From assembly GCA_025200525.1 (NCBI GenBank), contig JANUSC010000051.1, positions 682,001 through 746,000 of the forward strand: a DNA stretch of 64,000 nucleotides, in the 5' to 3' direction. Numbering within the stretch: position 1 is the first letter of the stretch; each line of letters begins with the position of its first letter. The notes under the pieces were generated by a model. That model did not search any database. It was not told where the DNA came from and saw only the letters and a list, made by a program, of their open reading frames with translations. The DNA is from Camellia lanceoleosa. Lineage: Eukaryota; Streptophyta; Magnoliopsida; Ericales; Theaceae. Both the position numbers and the translations under genes were made by a program. This document shows, piece by piece, positions 1 through 10,613 of the stretch.

Positions 1-1430
1 GTTTCTTACCCTTTCTCACTTGTGATTCTCACATTACTCGGCACTCAATCTCTAGTTTTCTGAAAAAGCCCTTTTTTCACTTTTCTCTCAACGCACATCT
101 CTCTATTCTTCAATCTCTCATTTTTTATCCCTCCCCTGGGTGGTTGATGGGTAAACAAGAAGTTGCGGGCTCTTGCCCCTAGCATTCTGCTAGATTCTTT
201 CTTCTTCATAACAAAGGAACTTCCCCACGTATGGTTATGATGCCGGATGTGCAAGCAGTTTGCGATTGGCATCGCTGATGATGCTCATCTTGAGTTTGGG
301 TATGATCAGATCTATCCAGATGATGGAGTGGAAGATCTTGATCTAGATGATGGAGTGGAATATCTTGCTCCATTCCAGTTCATGCTTCGCACTTGACTTG
401 ATACCTCGCTGCTTGAAGGATGAGAGAGCTTTTAGCCCTTTTCTGTTAGCTTCCGCTCTGCCCTTTTCTGGCAAGTATGATGCCCATTCTGGCAAGTGTA
501 TTGACAACGGGGAAAAGATAAGAAGCCTGACTCAAATGTATCCCTAGTTCATCATTTTGACCATTTTTTGTTTTGGTTTTCTACTAAAACAATTTTGATC
601 AACATGAGAGTTTGATTAACATGCTTGTTCGATTTTTGATTTGAAATCATGCAAGTCAGGCTATAAGTACTGAAATTTTTCCTTTTTTGGGTCCAAGAAA
701 GTGGTCTAGTTTTAGAAAAATGGAATAATTTTCGAGAGAATTAGTTAACCTCAGTAAAAATTCTCAAAAACTATTTTTGCAAACGGCCACTGCTCAACGA
801 GCACGGAACCTACTCTTGAGATGCACAACCTCGGCCCCATAGTAATGGAAAATTGCCCCTTGTCTGAAGGACACTGCATGGCAACGAAAAGTTGCCCCTT
901 GTTTGAAGTGAGACCGCGGCATTTTGAATGGCAACGGAAAGTTGCCCCTTGTTTGGATAGCATCGCAGCGTATTTGTAGTCAGTCCTCAGAGCGACGAAT
1001 ACAACCAGACTCTCAGATACAGAGGAGGCAAAGATGATCAAAACCATCACATGGACACAATTGATTTGGAAGTGTTTGTGGCTGAACTTCAGAATGAAGT
1101 TGCCTACGTATCCCAAAGATGGGAATCAAGCCTTACGTAGTTCGGGGTTAAGGTACACTCGGGTATTTAACCTCTCCTTTTTATGCTCTAACTTTTGCCA
1201 AGGTGCCTGTTGCAGGTTTTCAACCTTGCGAGCTTTGTTTTTCTCTTTTTTTTCTTTTTTGTCTTTTCATTCTTTTTTTCTTCTCCTTTTTTGCTTTTTT
1301 GCTTTTTTGTATTTTTGTATTTCTTTTTTGTATTTTGTATTTTTTTCTTTGCTCTAACTTTTGCCTGGGTCGCCCTTCCGGGTTTTCGGCCCAGTGAGCC
1401 TCTCAAAGGGTAAAAGTGTAACAAGTCCAT
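1..1430 (-). other. Non-coding, probable 3' untranslated region of element A
   Basis: No convincing protein is encoded. Visible structure: three short repeats built around AGTTGCCCCTTGT at about 844-957, spaced roughly 43 bp; a pair of TACGTA-containing segments at 1101-1142 (TGCCTACGTATCCC and CCTTACGTAG), a style I associate with the 3' region of Ogre/Tat elements; a plus-strand pyrimidine tract at about 1215-1365 (purine-rich on the element strand); and two related short units starting GCTCTAACTTTTGCC near 1187 and 1351. The apparent ORFs over the pyrimidine tract are low-complexity Phe or Lys runs and are not genes. The Tat attribution is from memory of such elements, not from a comparison. 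Confidence 0.4.
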
Positions 1431-1440
1431 GCCAAATGGT

Positions 1441-2120
1441 TTAGAGATTGAAGCCCTCTGTATCTAGGAGAGTGGCTGTTGTATTGATTTGCAGAAAGAT
1501 CCACCTTTGGCTCTTCAAGCACATCGGATTTTTTTTTGCCCCTAGTTCGAGGGGTGCTTTTGATCTAGCTTTGCAAGCTTCTTTTGACAACATCTGATCC
1601 TCTTGATCTGACTTCGGTGCCTCTTGTTCGAGGGCTACTTCAAATCTGGCCACACATGCCTCACATCATGATTGTCCTTTGAACATTCTGAATCCAAGTT
1701 CAAGGTTTGAAAGCAAAAGGGTTGAGTTTCGAGGCTGAGAGCGATCCTAAGCTGCACAATCTCAAAAGCAATTCCACACATGTCTTCGCAAGACCGCGCA
1801 AAACATTTTTTGAAAGTTTTTAAGAAAGCGACAAATTGCTCGTGCTGAAGACAGTGTAGAACCAATCTGGATCAAAGCTAGGGTCCTTCTCAGTACTCAC
1901 ACTAACAAGCATGATCTCAATCATTAAGGGCTTAGCACGCCTCTCTTTCTCTCAAATTGATCAAATTTTGCAAATCCCGAGGAATTCCTTCCTCTTCGTT
2001 TTCACCGCAGTGTTCAAAAAGCTTTTGGAAAACTTAGGTCGATGCAATGGATTCAAGGCACAAAAAAGACATGTTCTAGTCAACATCGCCATCTCATTTG
2101 GAATTTCTGGTACAACTGGC
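1441..2120 (-). pseudogene. pol remnant of element A: pre-RT segment fused to a second RNase H fragment, RT deleted
   Basis: DNA at 1700-2120 matches 11815-12110 of element B, the stretch just before reverse transcriptase, including a decayed form of the 'DVFAWSYxDMPGI' pre-RT motif (here LKTFKKCFARSCEDMCGI). From about 1740 downward the match jumps to the archaeal-type RNase H: the segment corresponding to KLRFKVSKNEAEYEAC lies at about 1640-1720, and the helix read as ALELGAR in element B appears twice (about 1625-1665 and 1540-1590). The whole RT and first RNase H have therefore been deleted between the two. Frames are broken throughout. The call rests on alignment by eye with the better copy in this window. 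Confidence 0.65.
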
Positions 2121-2516
2121 ACACGGCAGAAGCAAACACAAAAGCATGAAAAACCACTGCTGTTCATTCAAATCTGTTGGCACAACTCGCTCTATGGCGG
2201 AAGCAGACTCAAAAGAAAGCGAAAAGACAAACACAAAATAAAATGGCGATGCCTGAGGTAACACCCCCCGGAGTCACTTGACTCTGACAAAATAGGACTG
2301 ACTTGATAAAACAAGACAGACCCAACTGACTCAGTATGAAAAAAAACCATCTCAATACAAAATGACAAGACTGACCCAATACCCAAGTCAGAAAGTACAA
2401 AACTAGCATTTGCAAATGCTCAAAACAGTGCGTGCCAAACGCCACATCTAGAGTAAACTGAGTGCCGCCCGCAGGGGGTTCATCCCTTGATCACATATTC
2501 GTACTATCCCCAAAGT
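2121..2516 (-). other. Unassigned internal DNA of element A between gag and pol remnant
   Basis: This should hold the gag-protease linker and protease, but none of the motifs seen in element B (DTGS, GRPWLH) can be found. The sequence is rich in short GACTGACTC-like runs around 2280-2400. I see no gene in it; the protease region appears to have been deleted or replaced. Confidence 0.4.
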
Positions 2517-3870
2517 TCACTGATCCAGTGGTGATAGACTTTGCTGAGTTGGTGCGGCAATGACGTTGTTGTCAAACAAATCTTGTACATCATGGCGTAG
2601 ACAAAAGCAGCTATCGGTCTCATGACCAGTTTGTTGATGGTAGGCATAGTACTTAGTCCTGTCATGCTTTGGAGGGAGAGGATTAGGTAAAGGTTGTTGT
2701 TCCAATGGTTTCAGATGTCCTTTCCAGATTAAGACCTCTAGAGCCTTTGACAAAGGCATATAAAGTGGGGTGAAAACCCTCTTGACTCGAGGTGGATATT
2801 TGGTTTTTTGTGAGCTACTTCCGGACGCACCGGTGAATGGGGTAGCTTTTTGTGATGTGGTGTTGGTGACCATGCCCACTTCAGAAGATCTTGCAACTGC
2901 ATCACCACTAGTGGTCACATTCGAACTGGGGGTAAACGCCCTCTTGGGCTGCTCCTTTTCCTGGTCAATAAGGCCTTGCTTTATAGCGTCCTCGATTTGT
3001 ACTCCCATCTCATGTAGATCTGAAAAGGTAGGGAATGAGAGAACAATCATTTTTTGCATGAGCTTGGGTTGGAGGTTGCGCACAACCATCCATATTTGAT
3101 CCTTGTCCATTGGCCTAATGGTCATCATTGAGGCCTTGGCCCTCCACCGAGTTACAAAATCGGAGAAACTTTTCTTCGGCTCCTGCCTAGTCGTCTCAAG
3201 ATCACGGGTTGTAATCTCAATTGGTGTATTGTAGGAGTATTGATCGATGAAAGCCTCGGCCATCTCATCCCAATTCCTCTTAACATCGCTTTCCGGGGCC
3301 ACAGATGGCCGCCACACTGACAGGTTCGCCAAACAGAGACAATCAGAAGTCCGGTGAGGCACATCGCCTTAAGATATCTCAAAATGCCTAGTGCACCATG
3401 GGATCACCAGATCCATCAAAGCGGTCGATCTGTGGCATCTTAAATCTGTCCGACAGCGTCACAGCTGCGTTGGTGTACCCGTCCTCAATGTCTGGAATGG
3501 ATTGAGCTCCTTGAGACTTCTTGAATAGTTTTTCTAATTTACTCACCTTTAGTGTTGTGGGGTCCACCTCGGCAAAAAAGGGAATTCGTTGATTGATAGG
3601 AGGGTGCCTTGGATAGTTGAGGTAGAATCGGGCGAGCCGCTGGGATATCTCAGATCCTCTCGACATTCTCAACATTCGCCGCTCCCCGGTATTGGGACTC
3701 TGGTGGAGGAGCTTGGTGTGAAGTAGATACTCCGCTTTTGCTCTAACTCGCAATTGTCTCTGCTGGGCTATAACCACGCCTTGTTTGGCGAATTCGCTGA
3801 TGACAAATGTCTTTGTCATGGCTTTCATACTATCCTCGAGTTGGCGCACCATCTCTTCCGCACTCGACAT
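2517..3870 (-). pseudogene. gag: gag (capsid polyprotein) of element A, broken
   Basis: Encodes the structural Gag protein that forms retrotransposon particles. Two minus-strand stretches, 3870-3388 and 3362-2517, match the gag of element B nearly end to end: a coiled-coil-like N-terminus, the segment KLEKLFKKSQG, then RFKMPQIDRFDGSGDP, NWDEMAEAF, FSDFVTRWRAKA and LIDQEKEQPKR. A TAG stop at 3388 follows GDPMVH, and the tryptophan-containing segment after it is scrambled. The C-terminal zinc-knuckle-like motif has lost its first cysteine (YAYHQQTGHETDSC, where element B has CAYHQQHGHDTDRC). The product would not be functional. Confidence 0.85.
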
Positions 3871-4749
3871 ATTGTCTCGATCTAACCGAGCAACCCGGTA
3901 TATCTGTTCAGAGTAGGCTTGGAAATCTCAACCCGATGCCAAAGATCATCGATCCGAGTCTTGTAATCGTGGTCAGGCTCGACTAGCCCTCTCGCCCCGA
4001 CATTTTGAATCGAAGTCTCGACCGACAAATTTCGCTAACACAAATCCAATGTACCCGGGGGGATAGTGGAGCCTTCTGAAGCTATGATTCCAAGACTACC
4101 CTAGCAAAAGAGAAAACAGACAGCATCTCAGCTCAACTTCACTGGAACGGATACGAGCAAAACTGAACGATTGTATTCTATTACTGATCACTGTTCCCCG
4201 AAATCATTACCCCAAATCTGAATCTGACACCCGCTGATATAACTAATTCTCAAAATACTGATACTGGTGCCCGCAGGTTGGATACCCAGACTCGCAAACT
4301 GGTATATGCATTCCCTGTAGAGATACACTCCAAAAGCACATAGCAAGTAAATAAGAGCCAATACACCCCTATGTTGGGGTAGGGTTTCCCTGTCCTATTT
4401 TGTCAGGAGCTAGGGTTTCACTACGCACGCAGCGGTTTCAAACAACCTATGATCGGGTAAGCAACTTGTCCTAGTTTGGAATGGTCACTATGGATTCCGA
4501 ATATGCACTAGGTCGAATGGTCGAAAAGGGTGCCCTGGAAAAATCGGGGTTTGTGTTCCCATACTGGCAGAGCCCGCAACCGGTTAGTCTTATGGCATGC
4601 TTTGTTAAAGTCAAGCCTCCGGCAAACCGCTCAGGAATAGCAGATGGCCAACACGGTGTCCTAGGCGCACCAATACACATGCAATGCAAAGAAACATATA
4701 AGTGTAGTAAAAAAAAAGGATATCACGAGTTCAAGTCAAGCTCTCTAAA
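3871..4749 (-). other. 5' leader of element A (between PBS and gag)
   Basis: Non-coding stretch between the primer binding site and gag. It closely matches 16262-16990 plus 19799-20017 of element B, for example around GGGTTTCACTACGCACGCAG (4410-4430) and CATACTGGCAGAGCCCG (4560-4576). This element A copy is uninterrupted, which allows the insertion point of solo LTR S1 in the element B leader to be located. Confidence 0.75.
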
Positions 4750-4767
4750 TCCCCAGCAGAGTCGCCA
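4750..4767 (-). promoter_or_regulatory. Primer binding site, tRNA-Arg type
   Basis: The minus strand reads TGGCGACTCTGCTGGGGA, five bases after the LTR end. It is complementary to the 3' end of a plant tRNA-Arg (ending ...CCCCAGCGGAGTCG plus CCA) with one mismatch. This tRNA is the usual primer of Ogre-like Tat elements, from established knowledge. Confidence 0.85.
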
Positions 4768-7700
4768 GAAACTATAACAAGCCCACGAGGGACCTCGATG
4801 CTACAGTTCGGACTCCCCTTTTTTGTTTGTTGCGATTCGTAATCTGAACCAAAGAGTCCAACTCTAGCAAATCGTTTTGAGAAAAAAATAGATTTTTAGA
4901 AAAGAAGTGCCAAACATGGACTGCTTTGCCAGATACAGAGTCGCCACCTAAATATTTTTTATGGGGGAATTTAGGAAACCCCGACTCGGTGCCAAAGGCC
5001 ACGTGTCCGTCATTACGAAAGTTGTCTTGACTCGGGAGCTTGGGTACGATTGGGAAAGGTCAGCTATGAGCACCCCCTTGCGCCCGGTCCGAAAACCGGC
5101 CTCTACTAACCATGATATCCGATTTTGAAAACGTTATGTGTTCTTATTCCGGTTATTAGCCTAGAATTACTATGTTATGCGCACAGCAAACAAGTATAGA
5201 CTAGATCGCCTAATTTGGAAACAAGCATTGCATATCCGTTTGTTTTGAAAATGCTTTGGAATTTGCTACTCACAAGTAGGCTAAAACACGGATTTCAACG
5301 AGTTTTTCCAACTCAAACAATCCAACCTTCACCCACAGGCAATCAAGCAGTTATATCACATAAGCAGCTAGCCTCATGGTAATCATGCTATTATGGCAAC
5401 ATTCACACGCATGCGATATGCTAAAGCATAGAAGCTTACCTAGTACTCCAAGCCAAAACAAAAACTAGTTAGTAATCATATGCATGATCCTAGTTCATGT
5501 TTAAATGGCTAATGCAACGCAAGCAAGGGTGTAATCTAGACAGGCTCGGCTATCCTAAGCATGGCACGTGAAATGCTACAAGTAACAAGTATTCAATTTG
5601 GAAATTGAAATACAATGCAATTAGCGTGATGTACCGAGCCCCGTGCATGTAAGACAAATGTATGGATGCATGCATGCATTGCATAAGGTATGCTAATTTA
5701 AACATGCCCTAATCTACCATCATAAGCAGGTAAATAAAAGGGAAGAAAGAAGTGGGGGTTGAAAGACATGCACACACGCACCCACGCACACTTATTACAA
5801 ATACGCCCTCTCTCGGAGGGACCAAATAATAATACAAACCGAATAAATAATTAACTATCCTAGCTAATTAATTATTACAAACCTTTTAATTTAATTAACA
5901 AATTAAATGCAAAAGGGGAAAGGCCACAGCCCTGCCTCGGGATGCGTGAATGATGCATGTTTGACTTGCCTTACCCGGAAACTTGTCATTATAGCAGCGC
6001 GTTTACATCGCTAGCTTCTCTGAAAATTTCACAAATCTCGGATGTTCTTTGCACAATCGGGAACACCACTGGCCGGGAGGATGGCCACCGCCATGGGAAA
6101 AGGTCACGGCCTCGATGAAGTTATCGGCCAATCGCCGGCGGCAAGATCGTATGTAGCCGATCGCCAAAACTTCTCGCAGAACTCCGCAATTGACAAAGAA
6201 GAGGGCAAGTAGTGTATGGCATGGAATTTCAAGCAAATGTGTCCATGAACACACTCCCTATCATGCAATGGACTCAAGGGAGGATGGCCCTCGACCCCCG
6301 GGCCATCAATCACGCATTTCAATGCATGATGGCCCAAAAGCCAAGTTAGCAACTTTGATATCAAATGAAATGCAAGCACAAAACACATCGAAGGCCCCAA
6401 CCTCTATCATGCTCGATCAAGAGGCAAGGGATGCATGCCAAATGCTACCTAAGCATGCGATCTAAGTATGCAATATGAGTATGCAAACAAGCATGCAAAG
6501 CATGACACAATGCAACAACATAACATGCACAACGCATTGTAACATGGCATACACAATGAAAAATGGGCTTACACCAATACAAGTTGACCTCAGCCACACT
6601 CATATCAGTGGCCATAAGATGAAGATGAGACAACTCAGTGCGTGTCAAGGCACGCAAAGCCGAGGACCAACCTACTAAGACTAATGCCACTCTAACAAGA
6701 CATGGAAAAACATGGAATATGGCATATGTCATGCAATTTTCAGAGGCAAAATGAGATGCAAAACAGCCCCGAATCATGGCAAAATGATACCCGATGCACG
6801 GAATCTCTCCCGAAATGCAAAACTAGGTACATGAAATGGCTTACAGCTATACAAAGCATGCATAATTGGTACATGGAATGAAAAGAAAGAATCAAGGAAG
6901 CCCCAAAATAAGCATTTTTACAGTTCAAAGCATGGCCAAACAGTAAGCACAAGTGGGACTAAATTAGCATACAAAAATGGCTCCGCAAGGGAGGCAATGA
7001 AGCAAGTGGTAGATTCAAAGCCCAAATAGAAAAATACCCTTCTACAACACTGAAGAGGGACCAAAAAAATGACTACTTACAGTTTATGGAAGCCTCCAAA
7101 ACAGTATACAAACACACTCAAAATGTCATGCAAGATGAGGCTATAACGCAAAGTATACAAAATATTCATCAAACAGCCAAAAACCCTTAATGAAACATGA
7201 CAAGGGGGTCAAAATATGGCCAATTTCAGTTCTGATCAAGGTCGACAAACAGAAGCTTATTAAGCTAATAAATCATGCAAAAATGGGGACCAAAGAGGGG
7301 TACAATGGCAAGTGATACATGGAGGTCCCCAACAGTGTTGAGCCCTTCTTCAATGTTGAAGAAGGGCTCAAAATAATCCTATATACAGTTTATGACATGC
7401 TCCAAAACAGATCACACATAGGCTAAAAATATCATGCAAAATAATAGCATTCAAGAGGATAATGAAGCAAGTGCAAAAAAGAAGCTTCAAACTGCAATGA
7501 GCCCTTAATGAAACATGGAATATAGCTCAAAAAAATGACATTTTTAGTTTTGGTCAGAGCTCAAAACAGCAAGAAAATAGGGCTAGGAAATGGTACAAGA
7601 TAACCTCAAAAAAGGGGGAAATGGTACTCACCCTTGTAGACCAACCCTTAGCTACCTTTTGGCTTGAGAAGTGGTGCCTCCTAGCCTCTGAGAAGACCCT

Positions 7701-7860
7701 CCAAGCTGCTGGAATGGAGGTGGTGGGGTGGTGCTAGGTGTTGGTGTAGGAATGGAGCCAAGAACCTTATACTTTGAGGTTAAAATGGAGAGATACAAGG
7801 GGGGAGAGTGTATGTTTCCTCTAGAATTTCAGAACCCTAATTATGGAAGAGGAGGGCTTG

Positions 7861-7868
7861 CTTTATAG
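7861..7868 (-). promoter_or_regulatory. LTR TATA box
   Basis: CTATAAAG on the minus strand, about 940 bp into the LTR. TATA-like boxes lie at corresponding places in the LTRs at 19554-19559, 23321-23330 and 39331-39336, each about 200-270 bp upstream of a conserved splice-donor-like site. It probably sets the transcription start of the element. Confidence 0.6.
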
Positions 7869-7916
7869 AGCCAAGGGAGTAAGACTTCTCTTAGAAGCTT
7901 CAAAACTAAGAGCCAA

Positions 7917-7944
7917 GATCCTCCATACACGTGTATGGAGGATC
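7917..7944. promoter_or_regulatory. 28-bp perfect palindrome with a G-box core, upstream of the LTR TATA box
   Basis: The core is CCATACACGTGTATGG, flanked by symmetrical bases so that 28 bp read identically on both strands. CACGTG is the G-box core bound by plant bZIP and bHLH factors. It lies about 50 bp upstream of the TATA box on the transcribed strand. A related 26-bp palindrome occurs at 39384-39409. Confidence 0.55.
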
Positions 7945-8777
7945 CAGTCTGTGCCCACCAACTGGCACAGCTATTATCCATTCAATCTATAAAATACTCT
8001 GGAAGGTTGTCGGCTAGCAAACTTGGCCGGTCGGCTACTTTTACTGGCCGGTCGGCTAAATGGATGGCCGATGGGCGGCTGATGAGGCCAAAAAGTGCCG
8101 GTGGATGTCTAGATTGATGCCTCGGAAGTTAGCTTTCCAATGGCGCAAACCTTGCATTAAAATTCCTCCTGTGGAAAAAGTTATGCCCATTTTGGTGAAG
8201 CCGCGCAGATTCGATCCAACCGGGATGATGCCCAACTTCAACCAATCATATCTCCTCTACCCGGACTTGGCTGTAGGAGATTTTTTAGTGTAAAATGAAG
8301 CCCCAAAAGTAAACTTTCCAACGGTGGCGGCCTCATAGCTAAAATCCAAGTATGACGATGAATAAGCCCGATTCAGCGAGGGTTGCTCGACCCTCTTCTA
8401 CCCGGATTCATGCCGAATTTCTCCCAAACTAGCTTTCTCCTCTCCTATCCTCTTTGCTTCAACTTCAAACCCCTAAACAAAGTGTTTTGAAATATTTTTC
8501 AAAGATTTCATCTCTCTTTCATTCATTCTCCACTTTATCCTTGCTCGGTTTACCGAAAAACGCAACATTTACCGAAATGCGAGCATCAGAACATCGTAGG
8601 AACTTTATTTCAAAAATGTTTTGAAAGAGAGGGTTTTAAGGTCTAAAAACCATCCAAAATAATTTTGGTCCAAAATGGGGTGTGAAGTTGAGATTTGTCT
8701 CTCTCTTTGCCGAAGAAACTGCACCTTTGCCCTGCACACCTTTCATCACCGAGTAAACCATCAGTCGCGCCCAAGTC

Positions 8778-10022
8778 TTAAGGGCGGTCAAAAATGGGGT
8801 GTGGACAGTAATATTTCTTCAACTTGTCCATATTGATCGGTTGTGAGAACTCCAAGCCATCTAGATCCATCAGAACCACAGCTCCACCTGACCAGATTGA
8901 CTTGATGATGTAGGGACCAGTCCAATTGGGTCTGAACTTGCCCCTTGGGTCGTGGATGGGAGCTCGGTTGTCCTTGAGCACCAAATCTCCTTCTTTTAAA
9001 TTCCTGGACTTAACCTTCTTGTTGAAAGCCCGGGCAATTCTGCGTTGATAACCTTGGACATGGTACAGTGCTTTTAGCCTTCTCTCATCAAAGAGCATGA
9101 GTTCTTCAAATCTGCTCTGCTGCCAATCCGCTTCGGCTATTTGACACTCAGCCAATACTCGTAATGACGGGACCTTAATCTCAATAGGCAGAACGGCCTC
9201 CATCCTATAAACCAATGAGTACGGAGTCGCCCCAGTAGAAGTTCTAATTGAAGTCCGGTAGCCCCGTAGAGCAAACGGCAGCTTATTTGGCCAGTCCCGG
9301 TAGGTTTCCACCATCTTCTGCAGTATGTGCTTGATATTCTTGTTGGCGGCCTTAACCGCTCTATTGGTCTGCGGCCGATAGGTAGACGACTTATGAAAAG
9401 CCACATTGTATTTCTCCAACAAATCAATCACCTCCCTCTTGAAGTGGGAACCATTGTCTGAAATTATTTCGTTTGGGACCCCATAGCGACAGATGATGTT
9501 GTTTCTGATAAATTTTATGACGTGCGAAGCCTTCAACACCGCATAAGATTGGGCCTCAACCCACTTTGTGAAATAATCTATCACTACCAAGATGAACTCA
9601 TGCCCATTCGACCCCTTTGGAGTAACAACCCCGATCACATCGATTCCCCAGACTGAAAATGGCCATGGCGAAGTCATGTTGTACAGCTTTGACGGCGGAA
9701 TGTTCATGCGATTTGCATGAATTTGACACTTGTGGCATCGCCGGACAAAACCAATACAATCCTCCTCCATGGTGAACCAGTAGTAACCCTGTCTGAGGAT
9801 CTTCCGTGCCAACATTACCCCATTCATGTGCGCATCACATTCTCCCCTGTGGATGGCTTCCATCAGACGTTTTGACTCTTCGGCATCAATACACAGTTTA
9901 TGCATTCCCAGATGACACCTTTTATACAGCTTACCCCCACAGATGATGAACTGAACGGCCATTCTTCTGATTGCCCTTTTGTCTTTGGCATTTACCCCTG
10001 GCGGGTATGCTTCTTTCTCCAA
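8778..10022 (-). pseudogene. int: Integrase of element B, catalytic Glu replaced and C-terminus fused to the LTR
   Basis: Retrotransposon integrase, which inserts the cDNA into host DNA. Visible in order: an HHCC-type zinc domain (IHRGECDAH ... CHKC), the catalytic core with Asp in VWGIDVIG and Asp in IISDNGSHF, then YRPQTNRAVKAANKN, where the family has a catalytic Glu after the V (element D keeps it in GQAEASNK). Here that residue is Lys, so strand transfer should be dead. The C-terminal domain (RKFRPNW-like, KFRPNWTGPYII) is present. The frame ends LKKYYC and then reads into the LTR (boundary at 8807/8808), so the last residues up to the stop at 8778 are LTR-encoded. The domain call is certain; loss of activity is inferred. 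Confidence 0.92.
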
Positions 10023-10028
10023 GAAGTT

Positions 10029-10601
10029 CTAGATGTCGTAATACCAGGGGTTTTCGTCCTGAACTTCATCTATAGCAGCAATCGACTCGTAGGCAGGTGC
10101 AAATTTCTGGTCGATGATGATTGGACGCATCTGGACTCCACACGGGATGTCTATCATGGAAGATAGAGTTGCTAAAGAATTTGCGAACCTGTTGTTCTCT
10201 CTTAGTAGATGAGTAAAACTTAACTTCTCAAACTGAGGAATCAGCAAGTCCAAGGTCTGGTGATACATCATCATCTTTTCCTCTTTCACTTTCCAGTCTC
10301 CTTTAACTTGAGACACAACAAGGTTCGAGTCCCCGATGACGTCCAACCATCTTGCCCCTAGTTCCAGGGCTGCTTCTAGACCAGCAATGCACGCCTCATA
10401 TTCTGCTTCGTTCTTCGAGACTTTGAATCGGAGTTTGAAGGCTAGAGGGATACGGGAATTGTCGGGTGCTATCAGCAACACTCCTATCCCATATCCGTAT
10501 TGATTTGATGCTCCGTCAAAGTACATCGTCCAAGTTTCGTTGTCGATATGTAAAATGGCCTCATCTGGGAATAAGTACTCGACTACTTCACCCCTTTCCA
10601 C
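10029..10601 (-). pseudogene. Second, archaeal-type RNase H (aRH) of element B
   Basis: An RNase H that would degrade RNA in RNA-DNA hybrids during reverse transcription; an extra copy lying between RT-RH and integrase marks the Tat lineage. Seen in order: Asp in MYFDGASNQYG, Glu in KNEAEYEAC, Asp in VIGDSNLVV, then NNRFANSLATL, where the last catalytic Asp of the family (ADALA in element D) is Asn. A stop separates it from the preceding RT-RH segment (10614), although the pol of such elements is one polyprotein. The Asn change suggests a weakened or dead nuclease. Confidence 0.85.
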
Positions 10602-10613
10602 TGGATGGTCGGC

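Larger units (their letters stand above)
1..8807 (-). mobile_element. Element A: defective Tat-type Ty3/gypsy retrotransposon (5' LTR, PBS, gag, pol remnant), runs off the window start
   Basis: Reading the minus strand from 8807 downward gives a long LTR (8807-4773), a tRNA-Arg-type primer binding site (4767-4750), a leader, a broken gag (3870-2517), a pol remnant (about 2120-1441) and probable 3' untranslated DNA (1430-1). The order is that of a Ty3/gypsy element, and the proteins match element B, which follows at higher coordinates. Reverse transcriptase, protease and integrase are missing, so the copy is dead. Its 5' LTR also sits where the 3' LTR of element B should be. Assigning 1-1430 to this element is an inference from position and sequence style. 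Confidence 0.7.
4773..8807 (-). repeat. 4.0-kb LTR shared by elements A (5' LTR) and B (3' position)
   Basis: On the minus strand it starts TGTCCACACCCC at 8807 and ends TTGTTATA at 4773, just before the PBS. Sister LTRs start TGTAGACACCCC and end TTACA, so both ends carry point changes. The body matches the LTRs at 20041-24404, 16998-19798, 36103-39808 and 52697-58117. It holds no coding sequence; small ORFs inside it are chance. A TATA box lies at 7868-7861, a long G-box palindrome at 7917-7944 and a splice-donor-like site at 7631-7630. It touches the element A PBS on one side and the element B integrase on the other, so the two elements share it. Confidence 0.9.

Noticed and set aside
1188..1430. 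Lys-rich (minus) and Phe-rich (plus) ORFs
   Set aside because: Low-complexity pyrimidine tract; no domain.
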